Notes under the pieces: model-generated | The model's database searches: none | What the model was told of the DNA's origin: nothing | The model's input: only the letters and a program-made list of their open reading frames with translations | Assembly (NCBI GenBank): GCA_046347015.1 | Contig: JAXMHA010000007.1 | Span: 1 to 64,000 of the forward strand | DNA: 64,000 nucleotides | Direction: 5' to 3' | DNA from: Dokdonella_A sp046347015 | GTDB taxonomy: Bacteria; Pseudomonadota; Gammaproteobacteria; Xanthomonadales; Rhodanobacteraceae | In this document: piece by piece, positions 17,962 to 27,763 of the stretch | Layout: every line of letters begins with the position of its first letter | How positions within the stretch are numbered: position 1 is the stretch's first letter | Program-made: the position numbers and the translations under genes

Positions 17962-18387
17962 CCGGAGGTGCTCACAGAGCGGCAGCTTGAGTCTTGGCCC
18001 GATCCCGAAATGAGCTGCTCTGCTGCTTGAACGTGCGGTTTCAAGTCGTCAGCCGCGGCCACGAGGCGTGGCACGCGATCACTTGCCTTGCGCCACCCGG
18101 GCCCCTGTGCCAAAGTGCCTCGTCCGAAGGTTGTTGCGTTCGCGTTCAGCCGCCGGAACGTGCCCAATTCCTGCCTTGGGGCAGGGATATTCGATCAAAT
18201 CATTGAATCACAACAGGAATCCGGAGATTGGCGTGGTCCGGAGGAAATCTTTCGTGGGGATTCCCACGTCGTAAGAATCTTGTTAGTATCCCGCGCTGCC
18301 CGGAAGGCCGAAGGTGGGCCCGTCGGTCATATTCCGGCAAAAGGTACCTGTCCCGAAACTGAAACATCTCTGACGTTGGAGAGTGTA

Positions 18388-21357
18388 ATGAGGCTAACGA
18401 ACCACGAGCTTTTCAAGGCCGTGCGCTACGCGTTGTACGCGGGTGCTTCGGCTGCGGTCGGCTTGTCGGCGGCTCCGGTGTTCGCGCAGAACGCGCAAGG
18501 CACCGACCAGAGCAGCCAGCAGCTGGAAACCATCACGGTGACGGGTTCGAACATCCGTCGCGTCGACATTGAAACGTCGAACCCGGTCATCACGATCGAT
18601 GCCGCCCAGATCCAGCAGTCGGGCAAGCTGACGGTCGGTGACCTGCTGCAGCAGATGCCGGCGATGTCCGGCAGCCCGGTCGGTCCGACCACCAACAACG
18701 GCGGTACCTACGCCGGCACGCAGGCACTGGCGCTGCGCGGCCTCGGTTCGGGCCGCACCCTGGTGCTGGTGAACGGCGCCCGTTACCTCAACGGCGACCC
18801 GAACGCGATCCCGGCCAACATGATCGAGCGCATCGAAGTCCTGACCGACGGCGCTTCGGCCGTGTACGGTTCGGACGCGATCGCGGGCGTCATCAACTTC
18901 ATCCTGAAGAGCAACTACCAGGGTGCCGAGTTCGACGCCAACTACGGCATTTCCGACAAGGACGACGGCCAGCGGCAGGGCTATTCGTTCACGTTCGGCC
19001 AGAGCTCCGACAAGGGCAGCATCATGGCCGGCGTCAACTACAACAAGACCGACCCGGTCATGGCGGCCAACCGCGCGTTCGGCAAGCAGGCATTCGACCT
19101 GACCGGCAGCCCGAGCACGCCGCCGTACGTGTTCGTCGGCGGTTCGTCGAACCCGAAGCCGGGCCGCGTCGACATCGGCGGCACCCCGTGGCAGGACATC
19201 TTCGGGTGCACGCGCCTTTCGATCAACCCGGGCGCCACCGGCCAGACGGTCGACACCAACAACTGGCACTGCTTCGGCACGGCCGACCGTTTCAACTACG
19301 CCGAGCTGAACTACATCCAGATGCCGCAGGAGCGCTCCTCGGTGTTCGTCAATGGCGTCTACCACCTGACGAGCAACGTCGATGCGTACCTGACCGCGTG
19401 GCACTCGAAGACGTCGGCGACCTCGCAGTTGGCGCCGTCGATCATCGGCACCACGCCGCCGGGCGGCCTCGTCATCTCGGCCGACAGCTACTACAACCCG
19501 TTCGGCTACGAGTTGAGCTTCGCCAACGGCTACAACTACCAGTTGCGCAACGTCGCCGGCGGCAACCGTGTCACGCATGCCGGCAACAGCTCCGACCAGA
19601 TCATGACCGGCTTGAAGGGTCAGTTCGACATCGGTAACCAGAACTGGACCTGGAACCTCGGCTACAACTTCGGCCACTCTTCGCTGGTCGCGACCAAGCT
19701 CAACCTGCCGAACGTCGCCACGTTGAACAAGGACCTCGGCCCGTCGTTCTTCGACCCGGACACCGGCACCGTCGTGTGCGGCACGCCGGACGCGCCGATC
19801 CTGACCGGCTGCACGCCGTTCAACATCTTCGACGTCAACAACGGCATCGATCCGAATGCGGTGGCCGCACTCGCGGCAGCCTCGGCACCGGCGACGAACA
19901 CGTTTTTGTCCCTCGAGCGCGTCGAGCATTTCGACGTGTCCGGCGGCATCATCGACCTGCCGGCCGGCACGATGTCCCTCGCCGCGGGCTACTCGAAGCG
20001 CGACGAGTACATCCGCAACACCGTGGATTCGCTGCTCAACATCGACCCGGCGACCGGCACCTGCGTCCTCGGCACGCAATGCGCGGCCGGGCTGAACGGT
20101 GGTTACGACGTCAAGGAAGCGTATGCCGAGTTGTTCGTCCCGATCCTGAAGGACCTGCCGTTCATCCACGCGTTGAACCTGACGGTGGGTGACCGCTGGT
20201 CGAAGTACTCGACGTTCGGCAGCACCAACAACTGGAAGGCCGCGCTCGAGTTCCGTCCGATCGAGGACCTGCTGTTGCGTGGCACCGTGTCGAAGGTGTT
20301 CCGTGCGCCATCCATCAGCTCGATCTTCGGACCGCCTGGGGCCAGCGCGATCAGCTTCGGCCACGATCCCTGCGACTGGGCAGGCGCCGGTGCGAACCCG
20401 AATGCCGGGAACCCGGCGTGCACCAACGTGCCGGCCACCGGGCCGTTCACGAACTCGTACGTCGCGGACAACCTGCAGTTCGGCGCGATCTCGTCGGGTT
20501 CCGCCTACGCGGGCTTCCCGCTGGGACCGGAGTACGGCAAGTCGTTCGACTTCGGCGTGGTCTACGACCCGCATTGGCTCGACGGCCTGTCGGTCAGCGC
20601 CGACGTGTGGCGCATCTACCTGTTGAACTCGATCAACAGCATCAACGGCCAGTCGATCCTCGACTTCTGCTTCAACGGCGCGACGCAGTTCTGTCCGCTG
20701 TTCACGCGCGTCGCGTCGGGCCCGAACCAGGGCCAGCTCGCGACGATGATCCAGCCGACGGTCAACCTCGGCCGGACCGACGCGTCGGGCGTCGACTTCA
20801 ACCTGACCTATCGCCTGCCGGAGTTCTCGTTCGGCCGCTTCACGGCGACGGTCGGTGCGACGTACATGAAGTACTTGAACGTCGACATCGCACCGGGCCA
20901 GGTGGGCGACGTGGTCTACCACATCGCTGGCCACTTCGTCGGCTACGATTCGGCGGCAGGCGCGGCGTGCCCGGCGGCCTCCGGCGCGTGCACGGTGCCG
21001 CGCTGGAAGGCGCTGTCGGCGTTGAACTGGAACCTCGGTTCGTGGGATGCGTCGTGGCGCATGCGCTACATCGGCCGCGTGCAGAACGGCAACCCGAACC
21101 TCGACGAAGGCCAGCAAGCCTATCCGTCGTGGCCGGGCAGCGTGCTGAAGCGTGGTGCGTACGTGTACAACGATCTGACGGTCGGCTACACGATCGAACC
21201 GATCAACACCCGCATCTCGGTCGGCGTCGACAACATCGCCGACAAGCAGCCGCCGTTCTGGGGCTACGACACGCAGACGCTGAACCTCGGTACCGATCCG
21301 GCAACCTACGACGTCGTGGGGCGTTACTTCCACGCTGGCGTCGAGGTGAAGTTCTGA
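18388..21357 (+). CDS. TonB-dependent receptor
   Basis: A 989-residue outer-membrane receptor. The signal peptide covers residues 1-33 (cleavage after VFA). It is followed by the TonB-box and plug region ETITVTGSNIRRVDIETSNPV, then the plug domain (LTVGDLLQQMP, ALALRGLGSGRTLVLVNG, IERIEVLTDGASAVYGSDAIAGVINFIL). The rest is a large beta-barrel ending in KF. The GSNIRR type is frequent in Lysobacterales and Alteromonadales and is linked to uptake of oligosaccharides or peptides. The ATG at 18388 follows TTGGAGAG. A strong terminator follows. The TPR-sulfotransferase genes downstream suggest a functional association, which is inferred. The substrate is unknown. Confidence 0.95.
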   Translation: MRLTNHELFKAVRYALYAGASAAVGLSAAPVFAQNAQGTDQSSQQLETITVTGSNIRRVDIETSNPVITIDAAQIQQSGKLTVGDLLQQMPAMSGSPVGPTTNNGGTYAGTQALALRGLGSGRTLVLVNGARYLNGDPNAIPANMIERIEVLTDGASAVYGSDAIAGVINFILKSNYQGAEFDANYGISDKDDGQRQGYSFTFGQSSDKGSIMAGVNYNKTDPVMAANRAFGKQAFDLTGSPSTPPYVFVGGSSNPKPGRVDIGGTPWQDIFGCTRLSINPGATGQTVDTNNWHCFGTADRFNYAELNYIQMPQERSSVFVNGVYHLTSNVDAYLTAWHSKTSATSQLAPSIIGTTPPGGLVISADSYYNPFGYELSFANGYNYQLRNVAGGNRVTHAGNSSDQIMTGLKGQFDIGNQNWTWNLGYNFGHSSLVATKLNLPNVATLNKDLGPSFFDPDTGTVVCGTPDAPILTGCTPFNIFDVNNGIDPNAVAALAAASAPATNTFLSLERVEHFDVSGGIIDLPAGTMSLAAGYSKRDEYIRNTVDSLLNIDPATGTCVLGTQCAAGLNGGYDVKEAYAELFVPILKDLPFIHALNLTVGDRWSKYSTFGSTNNWKAALEFRPIEDLLLRGTVSKVFRAPSISSIFGPPGASAISFGHDPCDWAGAGANPNAGNPACTNVPATGPFTNSYVADNLQFGAISSGSAYAGFPLGPEYGKSFDFGVVYDPHWLDGLSVSADVWRIYLLNSINSINGQSILDFCFNGATQFCPLFTRVASGPNQGQLATMIQPTVNLGRTDASGVDFNLTYRLPEFSFGRFTATVGATYMKYLNVDIAPGQVGDVVYHIAGHFVGYDSAAGAACPAASGACTVPRWKALSALNWNLGSWDASWRMRYIGRVQNGNPNLDEGQQAYPSWPGSVLKRGAYVYNDLTVGYTIEPINTRISVGVDNIADKQPPFWGYDTQTLNLGTDPATYDVVGRYFHAGVEVKF

Positions 21358-21391
21358 TCGCCTGATCGATCCAGCAGTCGTTCCATTGACG

Positions 21392-21423
21392 GGCCGCGCG
21401 ATGCAAATCGCGCGGCCTTTTTT
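21392..21423 (+). terminator. Intrinsic terminator of the TonB receptor gene
   Basis: GGCCGCGCGAT (21392-21402) and ATCGCGCGGCC (21407-21417) form a perfect 11-bp stem with a GCAA loop, followed by six T. It lies 35 bases after the receptor stop codon. Confidence 0.93.
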
Positions 21424-21549
21424 CTTCGGCCCGCCTGGCGGCCACCGACAAGGGTAACCGGCGGTCGGAGGCCGTTTGCAGGGCCCGACGCACCGCCCGC
21501 GCCCGGGCCCGTGTAGGCTGGCGTGAGCTTGTTCGTCGCGAGATTGCCC

Positions 21550-23370
21550 ATGACCCGACAGATCCCGGAAGACATCATCGCCGCGTTCCAGCGCTCGGAC
21601 ATGGCGGAGGCCGAGCGTCTGAGTCGCGCGCGCCTTGAAGCGTCGCCCGACGACACCGACCTGTTGTTCGGTCTTGCGATGGCGCTGCAACAGCAGGGCA
21701 AGGATGCGGAGGCCGCGGCGCAATACCGGCGCCTGACCGAACTCGCGCCCGAGGTTCCCGCCCACTGGACCAATCTCGCGACCGCGCTGCGGATGGCGGG
21801 TGACGGAGCAGCCGCGGTGCCGGCGGCACGTCGTGCCGTCGAACTCGAACCGGGCTCGTCCTCGCGGCATGTCGTTTTGGGGCAGGCGCTTCTCGCAGCG
21901 GGCGATCCGCCGGCCGCGCAAGAGGCCTTGTTGAAGGCCTGCGAGCTGGACCCGGCCTCGATCGAAGCCCGCCTGAATGCGGCGAATGCGCTGGTGCTGG
22001 TGCGCGATGCGCAGGCCTACGTGCTGCTGCGGAACTGGCGCCAATGGCTGCCGCTCGATCCGCCCGAACAGTTGCAGCTGGCGCACCTGCTGCTGACGAT
22101 CGGCGAAGGCGCCGATTCGCTTGCGGTGCTCGAGGACCTGCTGCGGCGCGCGCCGGGCGACCTCAAGGCGCGACTGCAACTGGTGGCGCTGTACGAGCGT
22201 CGCAACGATGTCGGCCGCGCGCAGCTGTTGCTGGACGAGACGCGCACGATTCATCCGGACCTGGAGGAAGGCGCCGAACTCGAAGCGGGGCACCTCGAGG
22301 CGACGCTCGCCGCGCGCAGGGGGGAGCTGGAAGCAGCCCGCGTGCTGTTCGAGCGCAACGGCCCACGGCACGCGTTCGACTCCGCGCACTACTTCGCGTT
22401 GGCCGGCGTCGATGACCGGCTCGGCGACACCGGGGCGGCACTCGACGCGCTCGCAACGGCTCATCGGTTGCAGATCGAAGAGTTGACCCCGATCGCGCCG
22501 AACACGTTCGCGCCCGATGCACCGGTGTTGCCCAACGCGGTCAAGCGTCTCGCACCGGAGTCCTTCCGTACCTGGCCAACGCTGGTGGCGCCCGACCGCA
22601 CCCAGTCCCCGGTCTTCATCGTCGGTTTCCCGCGCTCGGGCACGACGCTGCTCGAGCAGATGCTCGACGCGCACCCCGCGTTGCAATCGATGGACGAGCG
22701 CCCGTTCTTCACGATCCTCGGCAACGACCTTGCCGGACTCGGCGTCCGCATTCCGGACGACATTGGCCGGTTCAACCAGCGCGATGGCGATGAACTGCGC
22801 AAGCGCTACCTTGGCCTTGTCACGGAGAAGATCCGTCGCCGCTGGGACACGCGGCTGGTCGACAAGAACCCGTTGAACATGCTCTGGTTGCCATTGATCA
22901 CCCGGCTTTATCCGCAGGCCCAGTTCATCCTCGCACTGCGCCATCCGTGCGACGTGGTACTGAGCAACTACATGCAGAACTACCAGTCCACCACGCTGGC
23001 AAGCGCGTGCTCGACGCTCGAGCGGACCGCGCGCGCCTACGTCGCGGCGATGGAATCCTGGCTGTACCACGTGGACCTGATCCACCCGGACGTGCTCGAG
23101 TCGCGCTACGAGGATCTGGTCGCCGACCCGCGGCGCCAGGCCGAGCGCTACGCCGCATTCCTCGGCCTCGACGACGCCGCGCCAATGCTGGACTACGACA
23201 AGCGCGCCAGGGAAAAGGGTTTCATCGCGACGCCGAGCTACACCGAAGTGATCCGCCCGATCTCCTCGGCGCGCACCGAACGCTGGCGCCGCTACCAGCG
23301 TGAGTTCGAGCCGGTCCTGCCGATCCTCGCGCCGATGCTCGAACGCTGGGGTTACGACGTGACAGGGTGA
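21550..23370 (+). CDS. TPR-repeat sulfotransferase A
   Basis: A 606-residue two-part protein. Residues 1-340 are tetratricopeptide-type helical repeats (for example AEAERLSRARLEASPDDTDL, EAAAQYRRLTELAPEVPAHW). Residues from about 350 form a Sulfotransfer_3 domain. It has the 5'-phosphosulfate loop FIVGFPRSGTTLLEQMLDAH at about 356 and the 3'-phosphate region ILALRHPCDVVLSNYMQ, so it should transfer sulfate from PAPS. The ATG at 21550 is preferred over an in-frame GTG at 21523. It follows the TonB receptor on the same strand but beyond its terminator. The acceptor is unknown; protein tyrosine or glycan sulfation are both possible. It differs from the other four sulfotransferases in this window in its C-terminal region. 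Confidence 0.92.
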   Translation: MTRQIPEDIIAAFQRSDMAEAERLSRARLEASPDDTDLLFGLAMALQQQGKDAEAAAQYRRLTELAPEVPAHWTNLATALRMAGDGAAAVPAARRAVELEPGSSSRHVVLGQALLAAGDPPAAQEALLKACELDPASIEARLNAANALVLVRDAQAYVLLRNWRQWLPLDPPEQLQLAHLLLTIGEGADSLAVLEDLLRRAPGDLKARLQLVALYERRNDVGRAQLLLDETRTIHPDLEEGAELEAGHLEATLAARRGELEAARVLFERNGPRHAFDSAHYFALAGVDDRLGDTGAALDALATAHRLQIEELTPIAPNTFAPDAPVLPNAVKRLAPESFRTWPTLVAPDRTQSPVFIVGFPRSGTTLLEQMLDAHPALQSMDERPFFTILGNDLAGLGVRIPDDIGRFNQRDGDELRKRYLGLVTEKIRRRWDTRLVDKNPLNMLWLPLITRLYPQAQFILALRHPCDVVLSNYMQNYQSTTLASACSTLERTARAYVAAMESWLYHVDLIHPDVLESRYEDLVADPRRQAERYAAFLGLDDAAPMLDYDKRAREKGFIATPSYTEVIRPISSARTERWRRYQREFEPVLPILAPMLERWGYDVTG

Positions 23371-23543
23371 ACAAGCCCCGTTCGGACATCGCCGCATTCG
23401 GTCTGCATGGCGTCCGCTGCCGCAGTTTCGGCGAAGGCGGGAATGGGTCGTTGTCCGTAGGTCGGGAGTGCGCCTGCGAACCCCGACATCGCGCGACGAC
23501 AACCCACGTCGACGTCGGACGGCATCCGGCACGCTCCGGCAGG

Positions 23544-24227
23544 CTACCGCGACTTTTCCGTGCCGACAGGAACCAGCGGTTCGACGATGACGGATCCCTT
23601 CGGCAGCCTGCCGAACGCGAGGTCCGCCTTGCGCTGCATTTCCTTCTTGAACGTTGACAGGTTCAACCTCTCGGTCGAGCGCGTCCAGATCGTGACGTTG
23701 CCCGACGTGCCAACGCGTGAACCCGTGAGGGATGCGAGTTCCTGCTGGTAGTGGCGCTCCGCCCGCCGCAACGCAACCGCGTCACCGTAGGTTGTTTTCA
23801 ACTCGCGCCAGATCGCGTTGGCGGCACCCCGCTCGGCGGGCGATGCCTGCGCCCATGCCGATGCAAGTCCGGATTCGAACGCCTCATCCTTGCGTTCGGC
23901 GGCCAGCGCGAGCCACGCAAGGCCGCGCGGCTTGTCCACCGGAACGCCGAGGCCCCGGATGTAGGCGATGCCGAGGTCGTACTGCGCGTCCTTGACGGCC
24001 CATCCCGCGGCGATTTCCCACATCTGCACCGCGACGCGCTGATCGCCACGACGGAAGTAATCGCAGCCCTTGTGAAAGTAGTACAGGCCCGGCAGGAAAC
24101 TGCTGTCTTCCTCGGCAAGGCCGAACGCGTGTGCAGGCGCGCCTGCGCCAGCCAGCAGTCCGAGCGCCATCAAGACACCGGCGCTCCACCGCGCAAACGA
24201 ACCGGCGGCGAACCTCGGGTACATCAT
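23544..24227 (-). CDS. Exported Sel1-repeat-like protein
   Basis: A 227-residue protein with a signal peptide (hydrophobic core VLMALGLLAGAGAPAHA). After it come helical repeats of Sel1/TPR type: CDYFRRGDQRVAVQMWEIAAGWAVKDAQYDLGIAYIRGLGVP, with the AxYxLGxxYxxGxGVP pattern. A charged C-terminal half (LKTTYGDAVALRRAERHYQQELASL) contains no recognised catalytic motif. Periplasmic location is predicted. Sel1 proteins usually mediate protein-protein contacts. It sits among the sulfotransferase genes but on the opposite strand to copy A. Confidence 0.85.
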   Translation of the reverse strand: MMYPRFAAGSFARWSAGVLMALGLLAGAGAPAHAFGLAEEDSSFLPGLYYFHKGCDYFRRGDQRVAVQMWEIAAGWAVKDAQYDLGIAYIRGLGVPVDKPRGLAWLALAAERKDEAFESGLASAWAQASPAERGAANAIWRELKTTYGDAVALRRAERHYQQELASLTGSRVGTSGNVTIWTRSTERLNLSTFKKEMQRKADLAFGRLPKGSVIVEPLVPVGTEKSR

Positions 24228-24432
24228 GCAGCCTTGTTACTCCCTGGTTCCGCCAAATTCAACCCCTCGTTTCGCTGTTCCGGCATTCAAGTCCGCGCGG
24301 ATCAGGAGTGAGGCGTCTGCTGTCGAGCTTCAGCAGGTCGGGGTGATTGCAATGAACCCCGACGTGGGACCGAACCGAAGCGCATCGATGTCGAGCCTCG
24401 CTTCGCTCAGCCCGGCCCGTGCATCGCATCAC

Positions 24433-26070
24433 TCACCGGTCCGGAAACGAGAGCAACTCCGGAATGTACCCCGCGTAGTTCCGCCAACGGCCGACGGACC
24501 GGGTGTAGACCGGTTGCCGCGCCTGCCAGAGGCTGGCGGTGTTGATCGACCCCGGCTTGTCATCGGCGGACGCCGGCTCCGCGGGTGGAATGCCGATCCA
24601 CTCGGCCAGCGCCGCGATTTCACGCGCCGGGTCGGTCGCCAGTGCCTCGTAGGCGACGCTGCGGATTGCAGCGGGATAGCGTGTGCGCCAATGCGCCATC
24701 AGCTTGTCGCAACCCTGCTGCATCGCGGCGATGTCCGCGAAGTCGGACGCGAACGCATAAGTCGCGTCGATGAACGATTGCATCCACAGCGACAGCGCGT
24801 TGTCGCGGGCGTTGCGCGTCATGTGGACGAAGCGTGCGTGTGGCCACAGCGCCATCGCCAGTTCGATGTTGACGAGGTTCAGCGGCTGCTTGTCGATGAA
24901 CCAGAGCGCGTCGCCCCCGTCGTCGCGCACGAGGTGGGCGGCGTACTCGGCGGCAAGCGCATCGAGTTGCCGTGCGTCCGGTGCGCCGGCTGCCGGCAGC
25001 TTCTGCGCGATCTTCCACAGCCAACCGAGTTCGCCACGGTTGCGGACCCGCGGCAGCCGCGACAACAGCTCCGCGACCAGCGTCGTGCCCGAGCGCGGCA
25101 TGCCGACGATGAAGATCGGCGTGAACGGATCGGCGTCCGGTGCGCGCCGCAGCGGCAACGGCGGCGCCGCGATCCGCGCCGCGACCTTGCGCCGCCATTG
25201 CTTGCGCGACACGGGGGCCAGCCGGCGCGCGATCGCGTTCGCCTCGGCGAAACTCCGCGCCGCCGCGGCGTAGTCGCCGATGTCGTCATGCGCCTTGCCG
25301 GTCGCGAACGCGAGGTTCATCCGCGCGCGATCGCCGAGGTCGGACCGCCCTGAGCACTCGGCAAACAGCGCGAAATCCGGATGCGATGCGTCGCGGTAAC
25401 GCTGCGCCATGGCGAGGCCGTACGGCACATTCCATTCGGGCGCCTGCGGGCTGTGTGCATGGGCGAACAGGAGGCGCTCCCGTGCCCGCCCGAAGTCGCC
25501 GAGCTGCACCGCATACATGCCGGCATAGGCGTGGATGCGCGGGTCCTTCGAACCCTGCGCGATCTCGCCTTCGGCGATGTCACGCGCGACGTCCTCGCGT
25601 TCGAGTGCGTCGAGGAGGTCCATCGCGCGGAACGCGATCTCGAGCGGCTGGCGATGGGCGACGAATGCGGCGCGCAGCACATCGCCGGCCGCGCCGACGC
25701 GCCCGGCGTCACCGAGCAGCCGCGCCAGCGTCAGCGCGCCCGCCGCGTGTGCCGGGTCGGCGGACAGGAGCTCGCGCAGCAACGCCGCCGCCGCGTCGCC
25801 GCGGCCGGCATCGCGCTCGAGGCCCGACAGCGCGAACGTGAGGTTCCCGTCGTGCGGGAATCGCTCGTGAGCCGCGGCCATCACCGCGCGCGCCGTGCCC
25901 GCGGCCCTGCGCAACACGAGCTGCCGCGCACACGCGAGCCAATCGCCCGCCGGCTTCGCACCAAGTGCTGCAATCAGCGCGGTCTGCGCCTCGGGTTCGC
26001 GTCCGGCAGCGGCATCGGCCGCGAAGCGCGCGGCGAGTCCGTCGACGTCCGGTTCCGCTGCCATGCTCAT
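24433..26070 (-). CDS. TPR-repeat sulfotransferase B
   Basis: A 545-residue protein with helical TPR-like repeats in the first 300 residues (LACARQLVLRRAAGTARAVM, DPAHAAGALTLARLLGDAGR). The sulfotransferase domain has the PAPS loop FIVGMPRSGTTLVAELLSRL near residue 321 and the region WPHARFVHMTRNARDNALSLWMQ. Its C-terminal segment INTASLWQARQPVYTRSVGRW is nearly the same as in copy D, which makes B and D a paralogue pair. The start overlaps the stop of copy C by four bases (ATGA), so B and C are translationally coupled. The acceptor is unknown. Confidence 0.9.
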   Translation of the reverse strand: MSMAAEPDVDGLAARFAADAAAGREPEAQTALIAALGAKPAGDWLACARQLVLRRAAGTARAVMAAAHERFPHDGNLTFALSGLERDAGRGDAAAALLRELLSADPAHAAGALTLARLLGDAGRVGAAGDVLRAAFVAHRQPLEIAFRAMDLLDALEREDVARDIAEGEIAQGSKDPRIHAYAGMYAVQLGDFGRARERLLFAHAHSPQAPEWNVPYGLAMAQRYRDASHPDFALFAECSGRSDLGDRARMNLAFATGKAHDDIGDYAAAARSFAEANAIARRLAPVSRKQWRRKVAARIAAPPLPLRRAPDADPFTPIFIVGMPRSGTTLVAELLSRLPRVRNRGELGWLWKIAQKLPAAGAPDARQLDALAAEYAAHLVRDDGGDALWFIDKQPLNLVNIELAMALWPHARFVHMTRNARDNALSLWMQSFIDATYAFASDFADIAAMQQGCDKLMAHWRTRYPAAIRSVAYEALATDPAREIAALAEWIGIPPAEPASADDKPGSINTASLWQARQPVYTRSVGRWRNYAGYIPELLSFPDR

Positions 26071-27653
26071 CGCGGCTCCGGGACCATGCGGGGCCTCTCC
26101 AGGGCGGTGCGGAGCGGGTCGAGCAACGTTCCATAGCGTGCGGCGCGCGACGTGTCCCTTCGCAGCGGTTCGCGCACCTGCGCTGCGCTCGGGGTGCCGA
26201 CCGCGCGCGGGTTGCGATGGAACGCGACGCAGGCCGGATCGAACGGCAAGCCGCAGGATTCGAGGAGCGAACGGATCGTGGCCTCCGGGTCCTCGAGGAG
26301 CTTCTCGTGGTCGAGTTCGTGGAGTGCGCGCGGGTGGAGGATCCGCATCGCCGCCACGAAGCGGTCGAAGTCATGCCAGTACGCAGCCAGGTCCTCGAAC
26401 GAGTTCGCGTACAGGTTGCCGGGCAGGCGCTGGCGATAGCACGCAAGGCAGGTTTCCAGCGGATCGCGCCGGCACACCACGATCCTCGCGCCCGGGAGCA
26501 TCGCGCGGATCGCACCGGCATGCAGCCAGTTGCCGGGCATCTTGTCGACCATGCGGGGCCGCTCGCGGCGGCGGAATGCGGTCCGCTCGAGGTACTGCGC
26601 GCCCAGCCGCGCCCAGTCATCCGGGCTTGCGCTGGCGACCCACCCCGGGTACGACGCGTCCCGCCGCCGCCCTTCGCCGGCGATGACCAGTGCAAGGTCG
26701 GGCAGCTCGCCGGCGCCTTCGACTTCCGGGTGCGAGGCGAGGATCTGTTCGGCCAGCGTCGTCCCCGAGCGTGGCAGTCCGGTGATGAAGATGATCCCGT
26801 GTCCCGCATCCGGTGGTGCAAGCGAGGCGGGTGGTGGCGTGAACGCGGCAACGACGGCGTCGACCGTGCGCGAGAACGCAGCCGCTGGCCAGGGCTGTCG
26901 CGCGGCGGCCTGCGCCTTGGCCCGCGACAGTTGGGCCAGGGACTCGTCGAGGCGCCCGGCATCCTCGAACGCGCGGGCGAGGGCGTATCCGATCGCGATG
27001 CGGTCCTCCGGTGTCGCTTCACTCCGCACGAGCGCCGCTTGCATCGCCGTGCGATCGGCGTCGTCGAACGGTGCAGCGCGAAGCTCGGCAAGTCCCCACC
27101 ATGCGCCGCCGCACCACGGAGCGCGTTCGATCAGCGAACGGTAGGCAGCCAGCGCGGCGTCGGTTGCGCCACGCATCCGCAGCAGGTCCGCGAGCTGGAG
27201 CTGCGCCTGCAGGTTTTGCGGCGACTGCGCGGCGACTTCCCGCAACGATCGTTCGGCCTCGTCGAGGCGCCCACGGCGAACCTGCAGGATGCCGAGGTTG
27301 TAGGTCGCCGCCGTGTTCCCGGGTTGCAGGCGGCGTGCGGCTTCGAGCGCGATGATCGCGGCGTCGAGATCGCCGGCCTCGGCGAGGATCGTGGCGAACG
27401 TGTTCTGGAATACGGCGCTGGCGGGGTGCGCCGCGATTGCGCGCCGCATCGTGGCGACGGCCGCGGCGTGTTCGCCGCGCCCACTCAGAAGCCCGGCCTC
27501 GAGCCGCAGCACTTCGGGGTGGTCCGGGTAGGCCGCGGCGAGCGGTTGGAGCGCGGCGGCGGCGCGCGCGAACTCGCCGCGGTCGAGCGCCCGCGCGGCG
27601 GCACCGAAATGCTGTTTCGCGGCGGAGTCAAATCCGGCAGTCGTTGCAGTCAT
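26067..27653 (-). CDS. TPR-repeat sulfotransferase C
   Basis: A 528-residue protein. Residues 1-250 carry clear TPR units (AAALQPLAAAYPDHPEVLRL, GNTAATYNLGILQVRRGRLDEAERSLRE). The sulfotransferase domain starts at IIFITGLPRSGTTLAEQILA (about 288). DKMPGNWLHAGAIRAMLPGA and RIVVCRRDPLETCLACYRQ are shared closely with copy E at 55999, so C and E form a second paralogue pair. The ATG at 27653 is preferred; the 33 codons before it are proline/arginine-rich. It is divergent from copy D with 110 bases between the starts. PAPS-dependent sulfation of an unknown acceptor is predicted. Confidence 0.9.
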   Translation of the reverse strand: MTATTAGFDSAAKQHFGAAARALDRGEFARAAAALQPLAAAYPDHPEVLRLEAGLLSGRGEHAAAVATMRRAIAAHPASAVFQNTFATILAEAGDLDAAIIALEAARRLQPGNTAATYNLGILQVRRGRLDEAERSLREVAAQSPQNLQAQLQLADLLRMRGATDAALAAYRSLIERAPWCGGAWWGLAELRAAPFDDADRTAMQAALVRSEATPEDRIAIGYALARAFEDAGRLDESLAQLSRAKAQAAARQPWPAAAFSRTVDAVVAAFTPPPASLAPPDAGHGIIFITGLPRSGTTLAEQILASHPEVEGAGELPDLALVIAGEGRRRDASYPGWVASASPDDWARLGAQYLERTAFRRRERPRMVDKMPGNWLHAGAIRAMLPGARIVVCRRDPLETCLACYRQRLPGNLYANSFEDLAAYWHDFDRFVAAMRILHPRALHELDHEKLLEDPEATIRSLLESCGLPFDPACVAFHRNPRAVGTPSAAQVREPLRRDTSRAARYGTLLDPLRTALERPRMVPEPR

Positions 27654-27763
27654 TGGTGGCCCTTGGCCGGTCGGGGCGGGAGCGCCGGGCGCCGTGGTCC
27701 GGGCGCCCGCCCGGGGTGGCACCCTGTGGCACACTCCGGGAGTCCGGTCCACACTTCACGTCC

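Larger units (their letters stand above)
17297..18387. other. Gene-free region carrying a palindromic repeat element and the TonB-receptor leader
   Basis: About 1.1 kb without a credible gene. 17364-17961 is copy 1 of the palindromic repeat described separately. 17962-18387 is an ordinary leader for the TonB receptor. Short reading frames across the element are cysteine- and arginine-rich in every frame and look non-coding. Confidence 0.7.

Noticed and set aside
17491..18030. Short Cys- and Arg-rich frames across the palindromic element
   Set aside because: Frames exist on both strands in both copies with no consistent start, and differences between copies preserve base pairing rather than protein sequence.
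18394..23532. Minus-strand open frame of about 1700 codons antisense to the TonB receptor and sulfotransferase A
   Set aside because: It mirrors codon bias of the real plus-strand genes, is extremely rich in Arg, Val and Asp, and has no domain. This is typical of GC-rich shadow frames.
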